This document shows positions 1-8,100 of a DNA stretch of 40,486 nt, piece by piece. The DNA lies in assembly GCA_038211615.1 (NCBI GenBank), contig JBBQVL010000036.1, forward strand, positions 1 through 40,486. Reading direction: 5' to 3'. The position numbers and the translations under genes are program-made. Position 1 is the first letter of the stretch. The number at the start of each line of letters is the position of its first letter. The DNA comes from DASWJZ01 sp038211615 (GTDB lineage: Bacteria; Pseudomonadota; Alphaproteobacteria; Rhizobiales; Afifellaceae). The notes beneath the pieces were generated by a model. The model was not told where the DNA came from. It made no database searches and was given only the letters and a program-made list of their open reading frames with translations.

Positions 1-43
1 TATGGGTCCCGGTCTTGCCGCTTGCGCGGCAAACCGGGATGAC
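1..43. repeat. Class A palindromic repeat, right half (cut by window edge)
   Basis: A hairpin is visible: CCCGGT (8-13) pairs with ACCGGG (33-38), and TTGCCGC (15-21) with GCGGCAA (26-32), around a TTGC loop. It starts with TATGGGTCCCGG and ends with CCGGGATGAC, matching the right halves of the elements at 12925-13067 and 18897-19034. The left half should lie outside the window. Bases 44-82 hold only the leader of the next gene. Confidence 0.75.
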
Positions 44-82
44 AAACAGTGTGGGTTGGAGAGCTGATAGAGGGGAGCTGAG

Positions 83-1411
83 ATGTCGAACAGAGACCGG
101 ACTTCCATTTCCAAGATCATCAGGCCCGGAATCACCCGCCGCGGCGCGGTGAAGGGTCTTGCGGCTGTCGCCGGGCTCGGCGCCGCCTCGCGCCTGCTGC
201 CGGGCGCCATCGGCTACGCGCAGGCGCAGAGCTCCGAGCCGATAAAGATCGGCTTCCAGGTGCACCGCACCGGCATCGGCGCGGCCTACGGCAAATGGTA
301 CGAGCAGACGACGAACGCGGCGGTGAAGCTCATCAACGAGAGCGGCGGTATCGGCGGACGGCAGATCGAGATCATCGCGGAGGACGACGGCACCGATCCG
401 AAACGCGGGGCGGAAGTCGTGGAGAAGTTCGCCACCCAGCACAAGGTGGACGTCACCTTCGGCACGCTCTTCTCGCATGTCGTGATGGGCTCGGCGCCGC
501 GCGCCGGCGAACTGAAGATGCCGTATTTCGTGGTGTCGGAAGGCCACCACGTCGCATCCGGCGCGCTGAACCGCTACACCTTTCAGCCCGGCATCACCGA
601 CGTGAAGTCGCAGGTATCGTCGATGGCGCCGTGGATCGCGGCCAACCTCGGCAAGAAGGTCACGATGATGTTCCCGGACTACGCGTTCGGCTACGACCAT
701 CGCGACTATTTCTCCGCCGCCATCCAGAAGCAGGGCGGGCCGGCGCCGACGCTCATCCCAATCCCTCCGACCGAGAGCACATTCACGAAGTATTTTCCGC
801 AGATCCCCTCCGACACGGAGGTGCTCTACCATGTGATGGTCGGGCCCGCGGTGCTCACATTCGTGAAGGAGCTCGGCGACTTCTTCGGCTCCAGCCATCC
901 GCAGATCTTCGGGTTCATCGACTCGCTGGAAGCCACGCCGCTGTCGAGCCCGGGGCTGGAGTTTCTCGAGGGCACGTATTTCTGGGAAGCGTTTCCGCGC
1001 TACGCCGGCGAAAAGCAGACCGAGTTCGACAAGTTCTACCGCGGGAAGGTCGGCGTCGATGCCAACGGCGCCAGCACATCCGACCCGAACGACGTCTCCA
1101 CCTACTCGCACATGTTCGGCTGCTGGGAGACGCTCTACGTCATCAAGCAGGCGATGGAGGCGAGCGGCTACAAGTCGGCGACCGATTCCGACAAGAAGGC
1201 CTTCATCGAGGCGACCGAGGCGATCGAGTCGTGGCCGGAGTCGAACGAGCACCCGCAGGGCGACAAGACCTTCAATGGCAAGATCCACCAGTGCTTCGGG
1301 CACCAGAGCATCTCGAAGGTCGAAGGCGGCAAGCTCAAGGTCGTGCACACCACGTCGATCGAGGACGGGCTCTATGAGCCGGAGGCGGATTACACGACGA
1401 TGGCGCTTTGA
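83..1411 (+). CDS. ABC transporter substrate-binding protein, branched-chain amino acid/amide type (Tat-exported)
   Basis: Periplasmic binding protein (442 aa, Peripla_BP_6/LivK type) that should capture a small amino acid, amide or similar solute for the permease and ATPase genes downstream. The N-terminus holds TRRGAVKG (about residues 18-25), a hydrophobic stretch and an AQA cleavage region near residue 48, so Tat export is likely. The mature part begins IKIGFQVHRTG and has the family's early GGIGGRQIEI block. The ATG at 83 follows a good purine-rich ribosome site (AGGGGAG). It is the first gene of the livHMGF-like operon and is separated from livH by a palindromic repeat. The substrate cannot be read from the sequence; urea, short amides and branched-chain amino acids are all handled by this family. 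Confidence 0.9.
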   Translation: MSNRDRTSISKIIRPGITRRGAVKGLAAVAGLGAASRLLPGAIGYAQAQSSEPIKIGFQVHRTGIGAAYGKWYEQTTNAAVKLINESGGIGGRQIEIIAEDDGTDPKRGAEVVEKFATQHKVDVTFGTLFSHVVMGSAPRAGELKMPYFVVSEGHHVASGALNRYTFQPGITDVKSQVSSMAPWIAANLGKKVTMMFPDYAFGYDHRDYFSAAIQKQGGPAPTLIPIPPTESTFTKYFPQIPSDTEVLYHVMVGPAVLTFVKELGDFFGSSHPQIFGFIDSLEATPLSSPGLEFLEGTYFWEAFPRYAGEKQTEFDKFYRGKVGVDANGASTSDPNDVSTYSHMFGCWETLYVIKQAMEASGYKSATDSDKKAFIEATEAIESWPESNEHPQGDKTFNGKIHQCFGHQSISKVEGGKLKVVHTTSIEDGLYEPEADYTTMAL

Positions 1412-1453
1412 CTGGCGGGTGGCCCTTTTCCGAGCTCTGACCACCAATGTTTG

Positions 1454-1554
1454 TCGTCATTGCCGGGCTTGACCCGGCAATCCATTCCGTTGCGCTGGAG
1501 ATCGGCCTGCCGGTGTTACGGAATGGATCCCATGGTCAAGCCATGGGATGACGA
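1454..1554. repeat. Class B double-hairpin palindrome between binding protein and livH
   Basis: The outer arms are TCGTCAT and ATGACGA, and the inner arms CCATTCCGT and ACGGAATGG. The left hairpin is TTGCCGGG (1460-1467)/CCCGGCAA (1473-1480), and the right one ATCCCATGG (1527-1535)/CCATGGGAT (1541-1549). A second copy lies at 16774-16871. Read in the direction of transcription, both copies have the GCCGGG hairpin first. The repeat fills most of the 165-base gap between the binding-protein gene and livH. Confidence 0.85.
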
Positions 1555-1576
1555 CAGTGGTTGGGAAAATCTCCGC

Positions 1577-2458
1577 ATGAGCCTCGGCCCGCATCTCCTG
1601 CTCGCAGCACTCGAGGGGCTGGTGATGGCGGCGGTGCTGGCGCTGACGGCGCTCGGCCTGTCGCTGGTCTTTGGCGTGATGCGCATCGTCAACGTCGCGC
1701 ACGGCGAGTTCTACATGCTCGGCGCGGTGCTCGCCTGGTGTTTCGCGAGCCTCGTTCCCGCGCACCCGGCGCTGGGCTTCGTGATCGCCATCGTCTGCAG
1801 CCCGCTGATCGTCGGGTCGGTCGCGCTTGTCGCGGAGCGCCTTGTCCTGAAGCGGCTGAACTACGATCCGGAGGCGACGATCGTCGCCACGATCGGGCTG
1901 CTCTACATCATCCAGCAGCTGGTGCTGACCTTCTACGGCCCGGATGCGCGTTCGGTGCAGCCGCCGATCAGCTTCCGCATCCAGTTTCCGTGGTTCGGCT
2001 ATGCCGGTTACAAACTCGTTGTGGTCGCGGCAGCGCTCGCGGTGCTCGCCGCGACGTGGTTCGTGCTGACGCGGACGCGCGCCGGACTCATCATGCGCGC
2101 AACCCAGTACGACCCGGAGATCGCGCAGGCCTTCGGCATCCCGATCGACCGGGTCTATGCGGGTGTCTTCGCGGCGGGCGCGATGCTGGCGGCGGTTGCG
2201 GCGGTGCTGATCGTGCCGATCCAGCAGGCGCATTATTTGATGGGGCTCGACCCGCTGCTCCTTTCCTTCATCGTCGTCATCATCGGCGGCCTCGGCAGCA
2301 TCAAGGGCACGCTCGTCGCCGCGGCCGTGATCGGGATGAGCGACGGGATCATCTCCGTCTTCTTCTCGCCGACACTTTCCAAGATTCTGGCGACGCTTGT
2401 CGTGGCGCTCGTTCTGGTGTTCCGGCCGAACGGCCTCTTCGCGGCGCCGGCGCGATGA
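1577..2458 (+). CDS. livH: Branched-chain amino acid-type ABC transporter permease LivH
   Basis: Inner-membrane permease of 293 aa, one of the two channel subunits of the importer. It is almost wholly hydrophobic, with about eight likely membrane spans. It carries the LivH landmark ALGLSLVFGVMRIVNVAHGE near the N-terminus and IIGGLGSIKGTLVAA near the C-terminus. I chose the ATG at 1577 because it starts directly at the conserved region. The frame is open back to 1451, but that extension would be read from the class B palindrome. Its stop overlaps the livM start (ATGA), which implies translational coupling. Confidence 0.93.
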   Translation: MSLGPHLLLAALEGLVMAAVLALTALGLSLVFGVMRIVNVAHGEFYMLGAVLAWCFASLVPAHPALGFVIAIVCSPLIVGSVALVAERLVLKRLNYDPEATIVATIGLLYIIQQLVLTFYGPDARSVQPPISFRIQFPWFGYAGYKLVVVAAALAVLAATWFVLTRTRAGLIMRATQYDPEIAQAFGIPIDRVYAGVFAAGAMLAAVAAVLIVPIQQAHYLMGLDPLLLSFIVVIIGGLGSIKGTLVAAAVIGMSDGIISVFFSPTLSKILATLVVALVLVFRPNGLFAAPAR

Positions 2459-3420
2459 AGCGCGGGCCCGCGGGCCGCGCTGCAGGGCCCCTCCACGTCG
2501 CGCTGATCGCCGGGCTCTTCGGGCTGCAGTTCGTGCTGCCGGAATACGATCACCTCGTGCTCACGCGCGTGATGGTGCTGGCGACCTTCGCGGTCGGCTA
2601 CAACATCCTCTACGGCTATGTCGGGCTTCTGAGCCTCGGCCACGCGATGTTCTTCGCGGCGGGCCTTTATGGCGCGGGCCTGTCGGCATCGCTTCTCCAC
2701 TGGAGCGCGGCGGAGGCGTTCGTCGCCGGATCGGTGGCGGGCGCAATTCTCGCGACGCTCGTCGGGCTGCTGGCGCTTCGAACGACCGGCGTCGCCTTCA
2801 TGATCGTGACGCTGATGTTCGCGCAGGCGGCGTTCCTGCTGATCCTCTATTTCGGCGACTATACGCGCGGCGACGAAGGGTTCACCATTCCCGACGCCGC
2901 TCGCCGCTTCGTGCTGCTCGGGTGGGGCGTCGACCTCACGAACGCGGCGCTGCGCTACAATCTCGCGCTGCTGCTTCTCGGGGTCGCGCTGGCCGCCACC
3001 TTCCTGCTGGTGCGGTCGCCATCGGGGCGCGTGCTCGTCGCCATCCGCGAGAACGAGAGCCGCGCGACGATGCTCGGTTACGACACGTTTCGCTACAAGC
3101 TCTTCGCGGTGGCGCTCTCCGGCCTGTTCTCCGCCGCGGCCGGCGCCGCCTATGGCCTGCTCTTCGCCTATGTCGGTTCCACCTTCGCCTCGATCCAGTA
3201 TTCGATCTTCCCGCTGCTTTGGACGCTTCTCGGCGGCGCGGGGACGGTCGCCGGGCCGTTCATCGGCACGCTCGCCATGACCTTTCTCATCGACATTACC
3301 AGCGAGTACACCTCGGCGTATCTTCTGGTGGTCGGCGTCCTGCTCGTCGTCCTCATCCTGTTCTTCCCGCGCGGCATCCTCGGGACGCTGCGGGAGAAGT
3401 GGCTGCCATGGCTGCCGTGA
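2455..3420 (+). CDS. livM: Branched-chain amino acid-type ABC transporter permease LivM
   Basis: Second membrane permease of the importer (321 aa). The LivM block NILYGYVGLLSLGHAMFFA (about residues 50-68) is clear. So is the later region VAIRENESRATMLGYDTFRYK, the cytoplasmic loop expected to contact the ATPase. The protein ends in a hydrophobic span and a FFPRGILGTLREKW tail typical of the family. It overlaps livH by four bases and livG by 13 bases, so the four genes are surely one transcript. Confidence 0.93.
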   Translation: MKRGPAGRAAGPLHVALIAGLFGLQFVLPEYDHLVLTRVMVLATFAVGYNILYGYVGLLSLGHAMFFAAGLYGAGLSASLLHWSAAEAFVAGSVAGAILATLVGLLALRTTGVAFMIVTLMFAQAAFLLILYFGDYTRGDEGFTIPDAARRFVLLGWGVDLTNAALRYNLALLLLGVALAATFLLVRSPSGRVLVAIRENESRATMLGYDTFRYKLFAVALSGLFSAAAGAAYGLLFAYVGSTFASIQYSIFPLLWTLLGGAGTVAGPFIGTLAMTFLIDITSEYTSAYLLVVGVLLVVLILFFPRGILGTLREKWLPWLP

Positions 3421-4151
3421 CGCTGCTGCAGGCGCGGGGATTGTCGCGCGCCTTCGGCGGATTGACGGCCGTCGATGCGGTGGATTTCGATCTGCCCGCC
3501 GGCGAAATCCGCGCCATCATCGGGCCGAACGGCGCTGGCAAGACCACCCTTGTCGGGCTGATCTGCGGGAGGATCGTGCCGAGCCGGGGGAGCATCGCAT
3601 TCGACGGTGAGGATATCACCAGGCTTCCCGCCCACGCTCGCGTTGGCCGCGGCATCGCCTACACGTTCCAGATCACCAGCGTGTTCGGCAGGCTCTCCGC
3701 CTTCGACAATGTCGCGCTCGCGGTGCAGAGCAGCATGCAGCGTCGCGCGGCCGGATGGCGGCCGCTTGATACCGGCGAGCTTCGCGCGCGCGTCGCAGAG
3801 GCGCTGGGCTGCGTCGGTCTCGCGGCGCGCGCCGAGACGAAGGCGGCCGAGCTCGCCTACGGACACCAGCGGCTGCTGGAGGTCGCGATGGGGCTGGCGC
3901 TCCAGCCGAAGCTCCTCATCCTCGACGAGCCGACGCAGGGGCTCTCGGATATGGAGATCGCCGGATTCTGCGCGCTGATCCGCGCCGTCGCCAGCGAGGC
4001 CACGGTGCTGCTGATCGAGCACAACATGGATGTGGTGATGCAGCTTGCGCACCGCATCACGGTCATGGACCGCGGGCGCATCCTGGCGGAGGGGAGCCCG
4101 GCCGAAATCAGCGCCAGCGCGGCCGTGCAGCAGGCCTATCTCGGCGCATGA
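3408..4151 (+). CDS. livG: Branched-chain amino acid-type ABC transporter ATP-binding protein LivG
   Basis: Cytoplasmic ATPase subunit (247 aa). Walker A is GPNGAGKTT (residues 39-47). The Q-loop region reads FQITSVFGRLSAFDNV, the signature helix is LAYGHQRLLEVAMGLAL, and Walker B is LLILDEPTQGLS followed by LLIEHNMDVV. The signature serine-glycine pair is replaced by YG, which is usual for LivG. The ATG at 3408 lies inside the end of livM and follows GGGAGAAG at good spacing. It pairs with LivF to drive transport through LivH/LivM. Confidence 0.93.
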   Translation: MAAVTLLQARGLSRAFGGLTAVDAVDFDLPAGEIRAIIGPNGAGKTTLVGLICGRIVPSRGSIAFDGEDITRLPAHARVGRGIAYTFQITSVFGRLSAFDNVALAVQSSMQRRAAGWRPLDTGELRARVAEALGCVGLAARAETKAAELAYGHQRLLEVAMGLALQPKLLILDEPTQGLSDMEIAGFCALIRAVASEATVLLIEHNMDVVMQLAHRITVMDRGRILAEGSPAEISASAAVQQAYLGA

Positions 4152-4852
4152 TGCTGGAGCTGCGCGCCATCGACTGCTTCTACGGCAACGTGCAGGTGCT
4201 GCGCGATGTCTCGCTCACGCTCGAGGCCGGCACGGTGCTCTGCCTGCTCGGGCGGAACGGCGCGGGGAAGACGACGACGCTGAAGGCGATCATGGGGCTG
4301 GTGAAATCGCGCTCGGGGAGCATCCTCCTCGACGGCGTGGATCTGACCGCGCTCGCCCCGCACGAAATCCCTCGGCACGGGATCGCCTACGTGCCGCAGG
4401 GGAGGCGGCTCTTCGCGGAGCTGAGCGTGCGGGAGAATCTGGAAATCGGCCTGATGACGCGTGGGAAGGGGGCGGCGACGCTCGAGCGCGTGCTCGCCGC
4501 GTTTCCGGTGCTCGGCGAACGGCTCCGGCAGCGCGCCGGCACGCTTTCCGGCGGCGAACAGCAGATGCTCGCGATGGCCCGCGCGCTCTGCATCGAGCCG
4601 CGCGTGATGCTGCTCGACGAGCCGACCGAGGGGCTGATGCCGTCAATGATCGGGAAGATCCGCGACAGCGTGCGCGAGCTGAAGGCGCAAGGGGTCGGGA
4701 CGATCCTGGTCGAGCAGCGCGTCGATGCGGTGCTGCCGGTCGCCGACCGCGTCGCCTTCATCGAGACCGGACGGGTGCGCGCGGAGGTCGCGGTGGGGGT
4801 ACTGCGCGACGATCCCTCGCTGCTCCACCGCTACGTCGGCGTGGGTCACTGA
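4148..4852 (+). CDS. livF: Branched-chain amino acid-type ABC transporter ATP-binding protein LivF
   Basis: Second ATPase of the importer (234 aa). Walker A is GRNGAGKTT (residues 35-43), the signature LSGGEQQMLAMARAL, and Walker B VMLLDEPTEGLMPSM, followed by an ILVEQRVDAVL switch region. The H-loop histidine seen in most ABC ATPases is replaced by arginine here (EQRVD), a variation common in LivF/UrtE-type subunits. The start overlaps the livG stop (ATGATG). It is the last gene of the operon; its end faces pncA across five bases, leaving no room for a separate terminator. Confidence 0.92.
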   Translation: MMLELRAIDCFYGNVQVLRDVSLTLEAGTVLCLLGRNGAGKTTTLKAIMGLVKSRSGSILLDGVDLTALAPHEIPRHGIAYVPQGRRLFAELSVRENLEIGLMTRGKGAATLERVLAAFPVLGERLRQRAGTLSGGEQQMLAMARALCIEPRVMLLDEPTEGLMPSMIGKIRDSVRELKAQGVGTILVEQRVDAVLPVADRVAFIETGRVRAEVAVGVLRDDPSLLHRYVGVGH

Positions 4853-4857
4853 TGCGC

Positions 4858-5490
4858 TCAGGCGAGCGCCGACGTCTCAATCAACGCGACGCCGGCGGCG
4901 CGCATTTCCTTCTCCGCTGCGGCGAGCGAGCCGTTCAGGTCGATGGCGCGCGAGGCATCCATGACGAGGCTTGCCGCGAAGCCCTGCCGCACCGCGTCGA
5001 GCGCGGAGAAGCCGACGCAGAAGTCCGTCGCCAGGCCGGCGAGCACCACCTTGCCGAGGCCGCGCTCCTTCAGGTAGCCGGCGAGCCCGGTAGGGGTGCT
5101 CCGGTCGTTCTCGAAGAATGCCGAATAGCTGTCGATCGGCTGGCGGAACCCCTTGCGCACGACGAGCTGCGCCTTCGTCCAGGCGAGGTCCTTGTGGAAG
5201 AGCGCGCCGGGCGATCCCTGAATGCAATGGTCCGGCCAGAGCGTCTGCGTGCCGTAGGGCATCTCGATCGTGGAGAAGGGCGCATGACCCGGATGGCTGG
5301 AGGCGAAGCTCGAATGGCCCGCCGGGTGCCAGTCCTGCGTCAGCACCACATTCTCGAAGCGTGCGATCAGCGCGTTGACCGGCGCGATCACCTGGTCGCC
5401 GCCGGGAACCGCCAGCGCTCCGCCGGGGCAGAAATCGTTCTGCACGTCGACCACGATCAGTGCGGTGTCGCGCATATCGGTGCGGCTCAT
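4858..5490 (-). CDS. pncA: Nicotinamidase/pyrazinamidase PncA
   Basis: Cytoplasmic amidase (210 aa) of the isochorismatase fold that turns nicotinamide into nicotinate in NAD salvage. The catalytic triad is visible: Asp15 in VVDVQNDF, Lys in VVRKGFRQPIDSYSAFF, and Cys in LATDFCVGFSALDA. The metal site is DWHPAGH (Asp53, His55) with the later WPDHC. Length and motif order match bacterial PncA. I chose the ATG at 5490; a second in-frame ATG (5475) would also keep the whole domain. The frame is open further upstream, but that part is not conserved in style and would overlap the divergent gene at 5529. Confidence 0.93.
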   Translation of the reverse strand: MSRTDMRDTALIVVDVQNDFCPGGALAVPGGDQVIAPVNALIARFENVVLTQDWHPAGHSSFASSHPGHAPFSTIEMPYGTQTLWPDHCIQGSPGALFHKDLAWTKAQLVVRKGFRQPIDSYSAFFENDRSTPTGLAGYLKERGLGKVVLAGLATDFCVGFSALDAVRQGFAASLVMDASRAIDLNGSLAAAEKEMRAAGVALIETSALA

Positions 5491-5528
5491 GATCCGGCGT
5501 CCCCGAGCTTCAAGACGGCTCGAACCGT

Positions 5529-6989
5529 ATGAGCGGGGCGCGGCGAGATCAATCCGCGTCGGCGTCGCGTTCCGCCGGGTTCCGAAGTGGCTCGATGCTG
5601 GCCGCGGGATGCCTGACCGCGGCATGGGCGACCCCGGCGGCTGCCCACGGCAGCGAGCGGGGCTTCGTGCTGCTCCTGCCGACCGGCTATTACCTCGCCG
5701 GCGGGGCGATGGCGGTGGCGGCTTCGTTCCTCCTCATCGCGTTCGTCCCCTCGCGGCAGGTCGACCGCGTCGTCGGCGCGCGGCGATGGCTCGGCACGAT
5801 CCCCGCCGTCAGTCCCGTTCCGACAAGTCTCGCCGCCTTTCTGTTGTTTCTGGTGCTCCTCGCGGCCGGGATCCTCGGAACCCGGGACCCGCTCGGAAAT
5901 CCGCTGCCGCTTGCGATCTGGACGCTCTGGTGGGTCGGGCTCACGCTGCTGCATCCGCTCTTCGGCAACCTCTGGGCTCTCCTCAATCCGTGGACCGGAC
6001 CTTATCGGGTGATCGCAAGCCTCTCCGGGATCCGGATCGGTCGGATGGCTTATCCGCGCTGGCTCGGCTACTGGCCGGCCGTCATCGTCTTCTTCGCGTT
6101 CGCCTGGTTCGAGCTGGTCGATCCCGCGCCGGACGATCCCGAGCGGCTGGCGCTTGCGGCGGGTTCATACTGGCTCTTCGCGTTTGCCGGAATGCTGGCG
6201 TTCGGCGAAGCGTGGAGCGAGAAGGCCGAGCCCTTCTCGATCTTCTTCCGGCTGGTGGGCGGCCTGTCGCCGCTCGTCTTCGCAAGACTCGGAGGCGGGC
6301 GCGTCCGGATCGCGCTCGCCTGGCCGGGGACGGCATTGCTGGAACGCGCGCCGCTGCCGGTCTCCGGCGTTCTCTTCGTGCTCCTGACGCTGAGTTCCGT
6401 CTCCTTCGATGGCCTGTCGCGGACCTTCTGGTGGCTGGCGCTCGGCGGCATCAACCCGCTGGAATTCCCCGGCCGGACTGCTTTGATGAGCCGCAGCACG
6501 GTCGGCCTGCTGCTGGCGTTCGCGGCGCTCGCGGCGGTCTACTGGCTCGCGGTCCGCCTCGGCTGGATCCTTGCCGGCATGCAGGCCACACTGAAGCCGG
6601 CGCTCGGCGCGCTTGTCTATTCGATCATCCCGATCTCGATCGCCTTTCACTTCGCGCACTATCTGACCGCGCTGATGGTCAACGGCCAGTACGCGCTTGC
6701 CGCCGCGTCCGACCCCTTCGGCAGCGGGCTCGATCTCCTCGGCACGCGCGACATGCACGTGACCACCTCGTTCCTCAACACCTATGACAGCGTGCGGCTC
6801 ATCTGGAATTTCCAGGTGGCGGCGATCGTCCTCGGCCACGTGGTGGGGATCGCGCTCGCCCACGCGCTCGCAGTGCGCCATTTCGCAACCGCGCGCGGCG
6901 CGGTTGCGAGCCAGCTTCCGCTCGCCGCGCTGATGGTGCTCTACACGCTCTTCGGACTGTGGCTGCTCTCCACGCCAACAGCGGGGTGA
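5529..6989 (+). CDS. Polytopic membrane protein of unknown function
   Basis: A 486-aa protein with roughly ten to twelve hydrophobic segments. An N-terminal signal-like stretch (LAAGCLTAAWATPAAAHGSE) ends just before a short AHG segment. Striking conserved-looking blocks are WWVGLTLLHPLFGNLWALLN with PWTGPYR after it, and HFAHYLTALMVNGQYALA near the C-terminus. I recall similar proteins annotated as 'fenitrothion hydrolase', but no hydrolase motif is visible and I would not assign that activity. Several His and Trp residues in membrane segments could bind a metal or cofactor. The start is uncertain: the ATG at 5595 sits right before the hydrophobic signal and may be the true one. It is divergent from pncA. 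Confidence 0.8.
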   Translation: MSGARRDQSASASRSAGFRSGSMLAAGCLTAAWATPAAAHGSERGFVLLLPTGYYLAGGAMAVAASFLLIAFVPSRQVDRVVGARRWLGTIPAVSPVPTSLAAFLLFLVLLAAGILGTRDPLGNPLPLAIWTLWWVGLTLLHPLFGNLWALLNPWTGPYRVIASLSGIRIGRMAYPRWLGYWPAVIVFFAFAWFELVDPAPDDPERLALAAGSYWLFAFAGMLAFGEAWSEKAEPFSIFFRLVGGLSPLVFARLGGGRVRIALAWPGTALLERAPLPVSGVLFVLLTLSSVSFDGLSRTFWWLALGGINPLEFPGRTALMSRSTVGLLLAFAALAAVYWLAVRLGWILAGMQATLKPALGALVYSIIPISIAFHFAHYLTALMVNGQYALAAASDPFGSGLDLLGTRDMHVTTSFLNTYDSVRLIWNFQVAAIVLGHVVGIALAHALAVRHFATARGAVASQLPLAALMVLYTLFGLWLLSTPTAG

Positions 6990-7032
6990 GCGCTTTTTAG
7001 CCCCGTGGCAGCCTCGCCTCTGCAATCACCCT

Positions 7033-7152
7033 CCCTCATCCTGAGGTGCGAGCGAAGCGAGCCTCGAAGGATCGGAAGCAACTTGCTTAGGTAGCCTCTG
7101 GAGCCCTCGTGGTTCGAGGCTCGCGCTTTGCGCTCGCACCTCACCATGAGGG
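7033..7152. repeat. Class C double-hairpin palindrome
   Basis: The outer arms are CCCTCAT and ATGAGGG. Inside, GAGGTGCGAGC and GCTCGCACCTC face each other across the element. Each side also folds locally, for example GAGGTGCGAGC against GCGAGCCTC. It lies between two convergent genes (5529-6989 and 7183-7944), where a transcript end is expected, but there is no T-run to mark a simple terminator. Confidence 0.75.
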
Positions 7153-7182
7153 TGTTGGGGTAAGCTGCCGGAGAAGCTCGCC

Positions 7183-7944
7183 TCAGGCGATCGACTCGCC
7201 GCCGTCGACCACGAACGCCTGGCCGGTCATGTAGGCGGAGCGGTCGGAGGCGAGGAAGAGGATCGACTCGGCGATCTCCCCGACGCTGGCGAAGCGCGGG
7301 ATCGGCACCTTCTCCCTGATATAGGCGAGGAGCTGCTCCCGGCCTCCCATCTGTCGCGTGAAGGCGTCGTTGAAGGGCGTGTCGACCCAGCCGGGGCAGA
7401 GCGCGTTCACGCGCACATTGTATTTGCCGTAGTCGAGAGCGATCTGCCGCACCATCGCCACCGCCGCGTGCTTGGATGTCGCGTAGGCGATCATCTCCCG
7501 GTCGACCAGCACGCCGGAGCTCGACGACGTAACGATGATCGACCCCCCGCCCTGGGCGCGCATGTGCGGCATGACGAGGCGCGCCAGAGTGAAATGCGCG
7601 CGGACGTTGATCAGCCAGGAGGCGTCCATGCCCTTCGGATCGACCGTTTCGAGCGGCCCCTCGATCTGGATGCCGGCGTGGCTGTGCAGGATGTCGATCC
7701 GGCCGAAGGCTTCCAGGGTATCCCTGACCAGATGTTCGAGCTGTGCATCGTCGGCGACGTCCGCCTGAACGATGAGTGCCCGTCCGCCGGCTTTGCCGAT
7801 GAGTGTGGCGGTCTCGGCGGCGGCGACTCCGTCGCGGTCGGCGACGACCACGGCCGCGCCCTCGCGCGCCAGGATTTCCGCGCCGGCGCGGCCAATGCCT
7901 GACCCGGCGCCCGTGACGATCGCAACCCGGCCTTGGAGGATCAC
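7183..7944 (-). CDS. SDR-family NAD(P)-dependent oxidoreductase
   Basis: Classical short-chain dehydrogenase (253 aa). The cofactor motif is TGAGSGIG (residues 11-18). An acidic residue ends the second strand (VVVADRD), which favours NAD(H). The catalytic Ser lies in VTSSSSG and the Tyr-Lys pair in YATSK; the Asn of the tetrad lies in LINVRAHF. The usual NNAG structural motif reads SHAG. The C-terminus has the family's YMTGQAFVVDGG. Such enzymes oxidise or reduce a hydroxy/keto group; the substrate is unknown. It stands alone, divergent from the aminotransferase gene at 8101. Confidence 0.88.
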   Translation of the reverse strand: MILQGRVAIVTGAGSGIGRAGAEILAREGAAVVVADRDGVAAAETATLIGKAGGRALIVQADVADDAQLEHLVRDTLEAFGRIDILHSHAGIQIEGPLETVDPKGMDASWLINVRAHFTLARLVMPHMRAQGGGSIIVTSSSSGVLVDREMIAYATSKHAAVAMVRQIALDYGKYNVRVNALCPGWVDTPFNDAFTRQMGGREQLLAYIREKVPIPRFASVGEIAESILFLASDRSAYMTGQAFVVDGGESIA

Positions 7945-8100
7945 CCATTCTCTCCGGAAGAGCGCCTGCCTGCTCCCTCAAGGGGAGAAGGGTGCGTTGT
8001 GGCAAGCTGTCAATTCCCTCCGCCGGGCTGTCAAGCTAGTGTCGTTCTCAGCGGAGAAAAGTACTCGCGCATGCGCGCCAGCGCCCACCATGAGTGACCG

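Noticed and set aside
7033..7152. Rho-independent terminator at the class C palindrome
   Set aside because: The stems are strong, but no T-run follows on either strand, so only a repeat is claimed.
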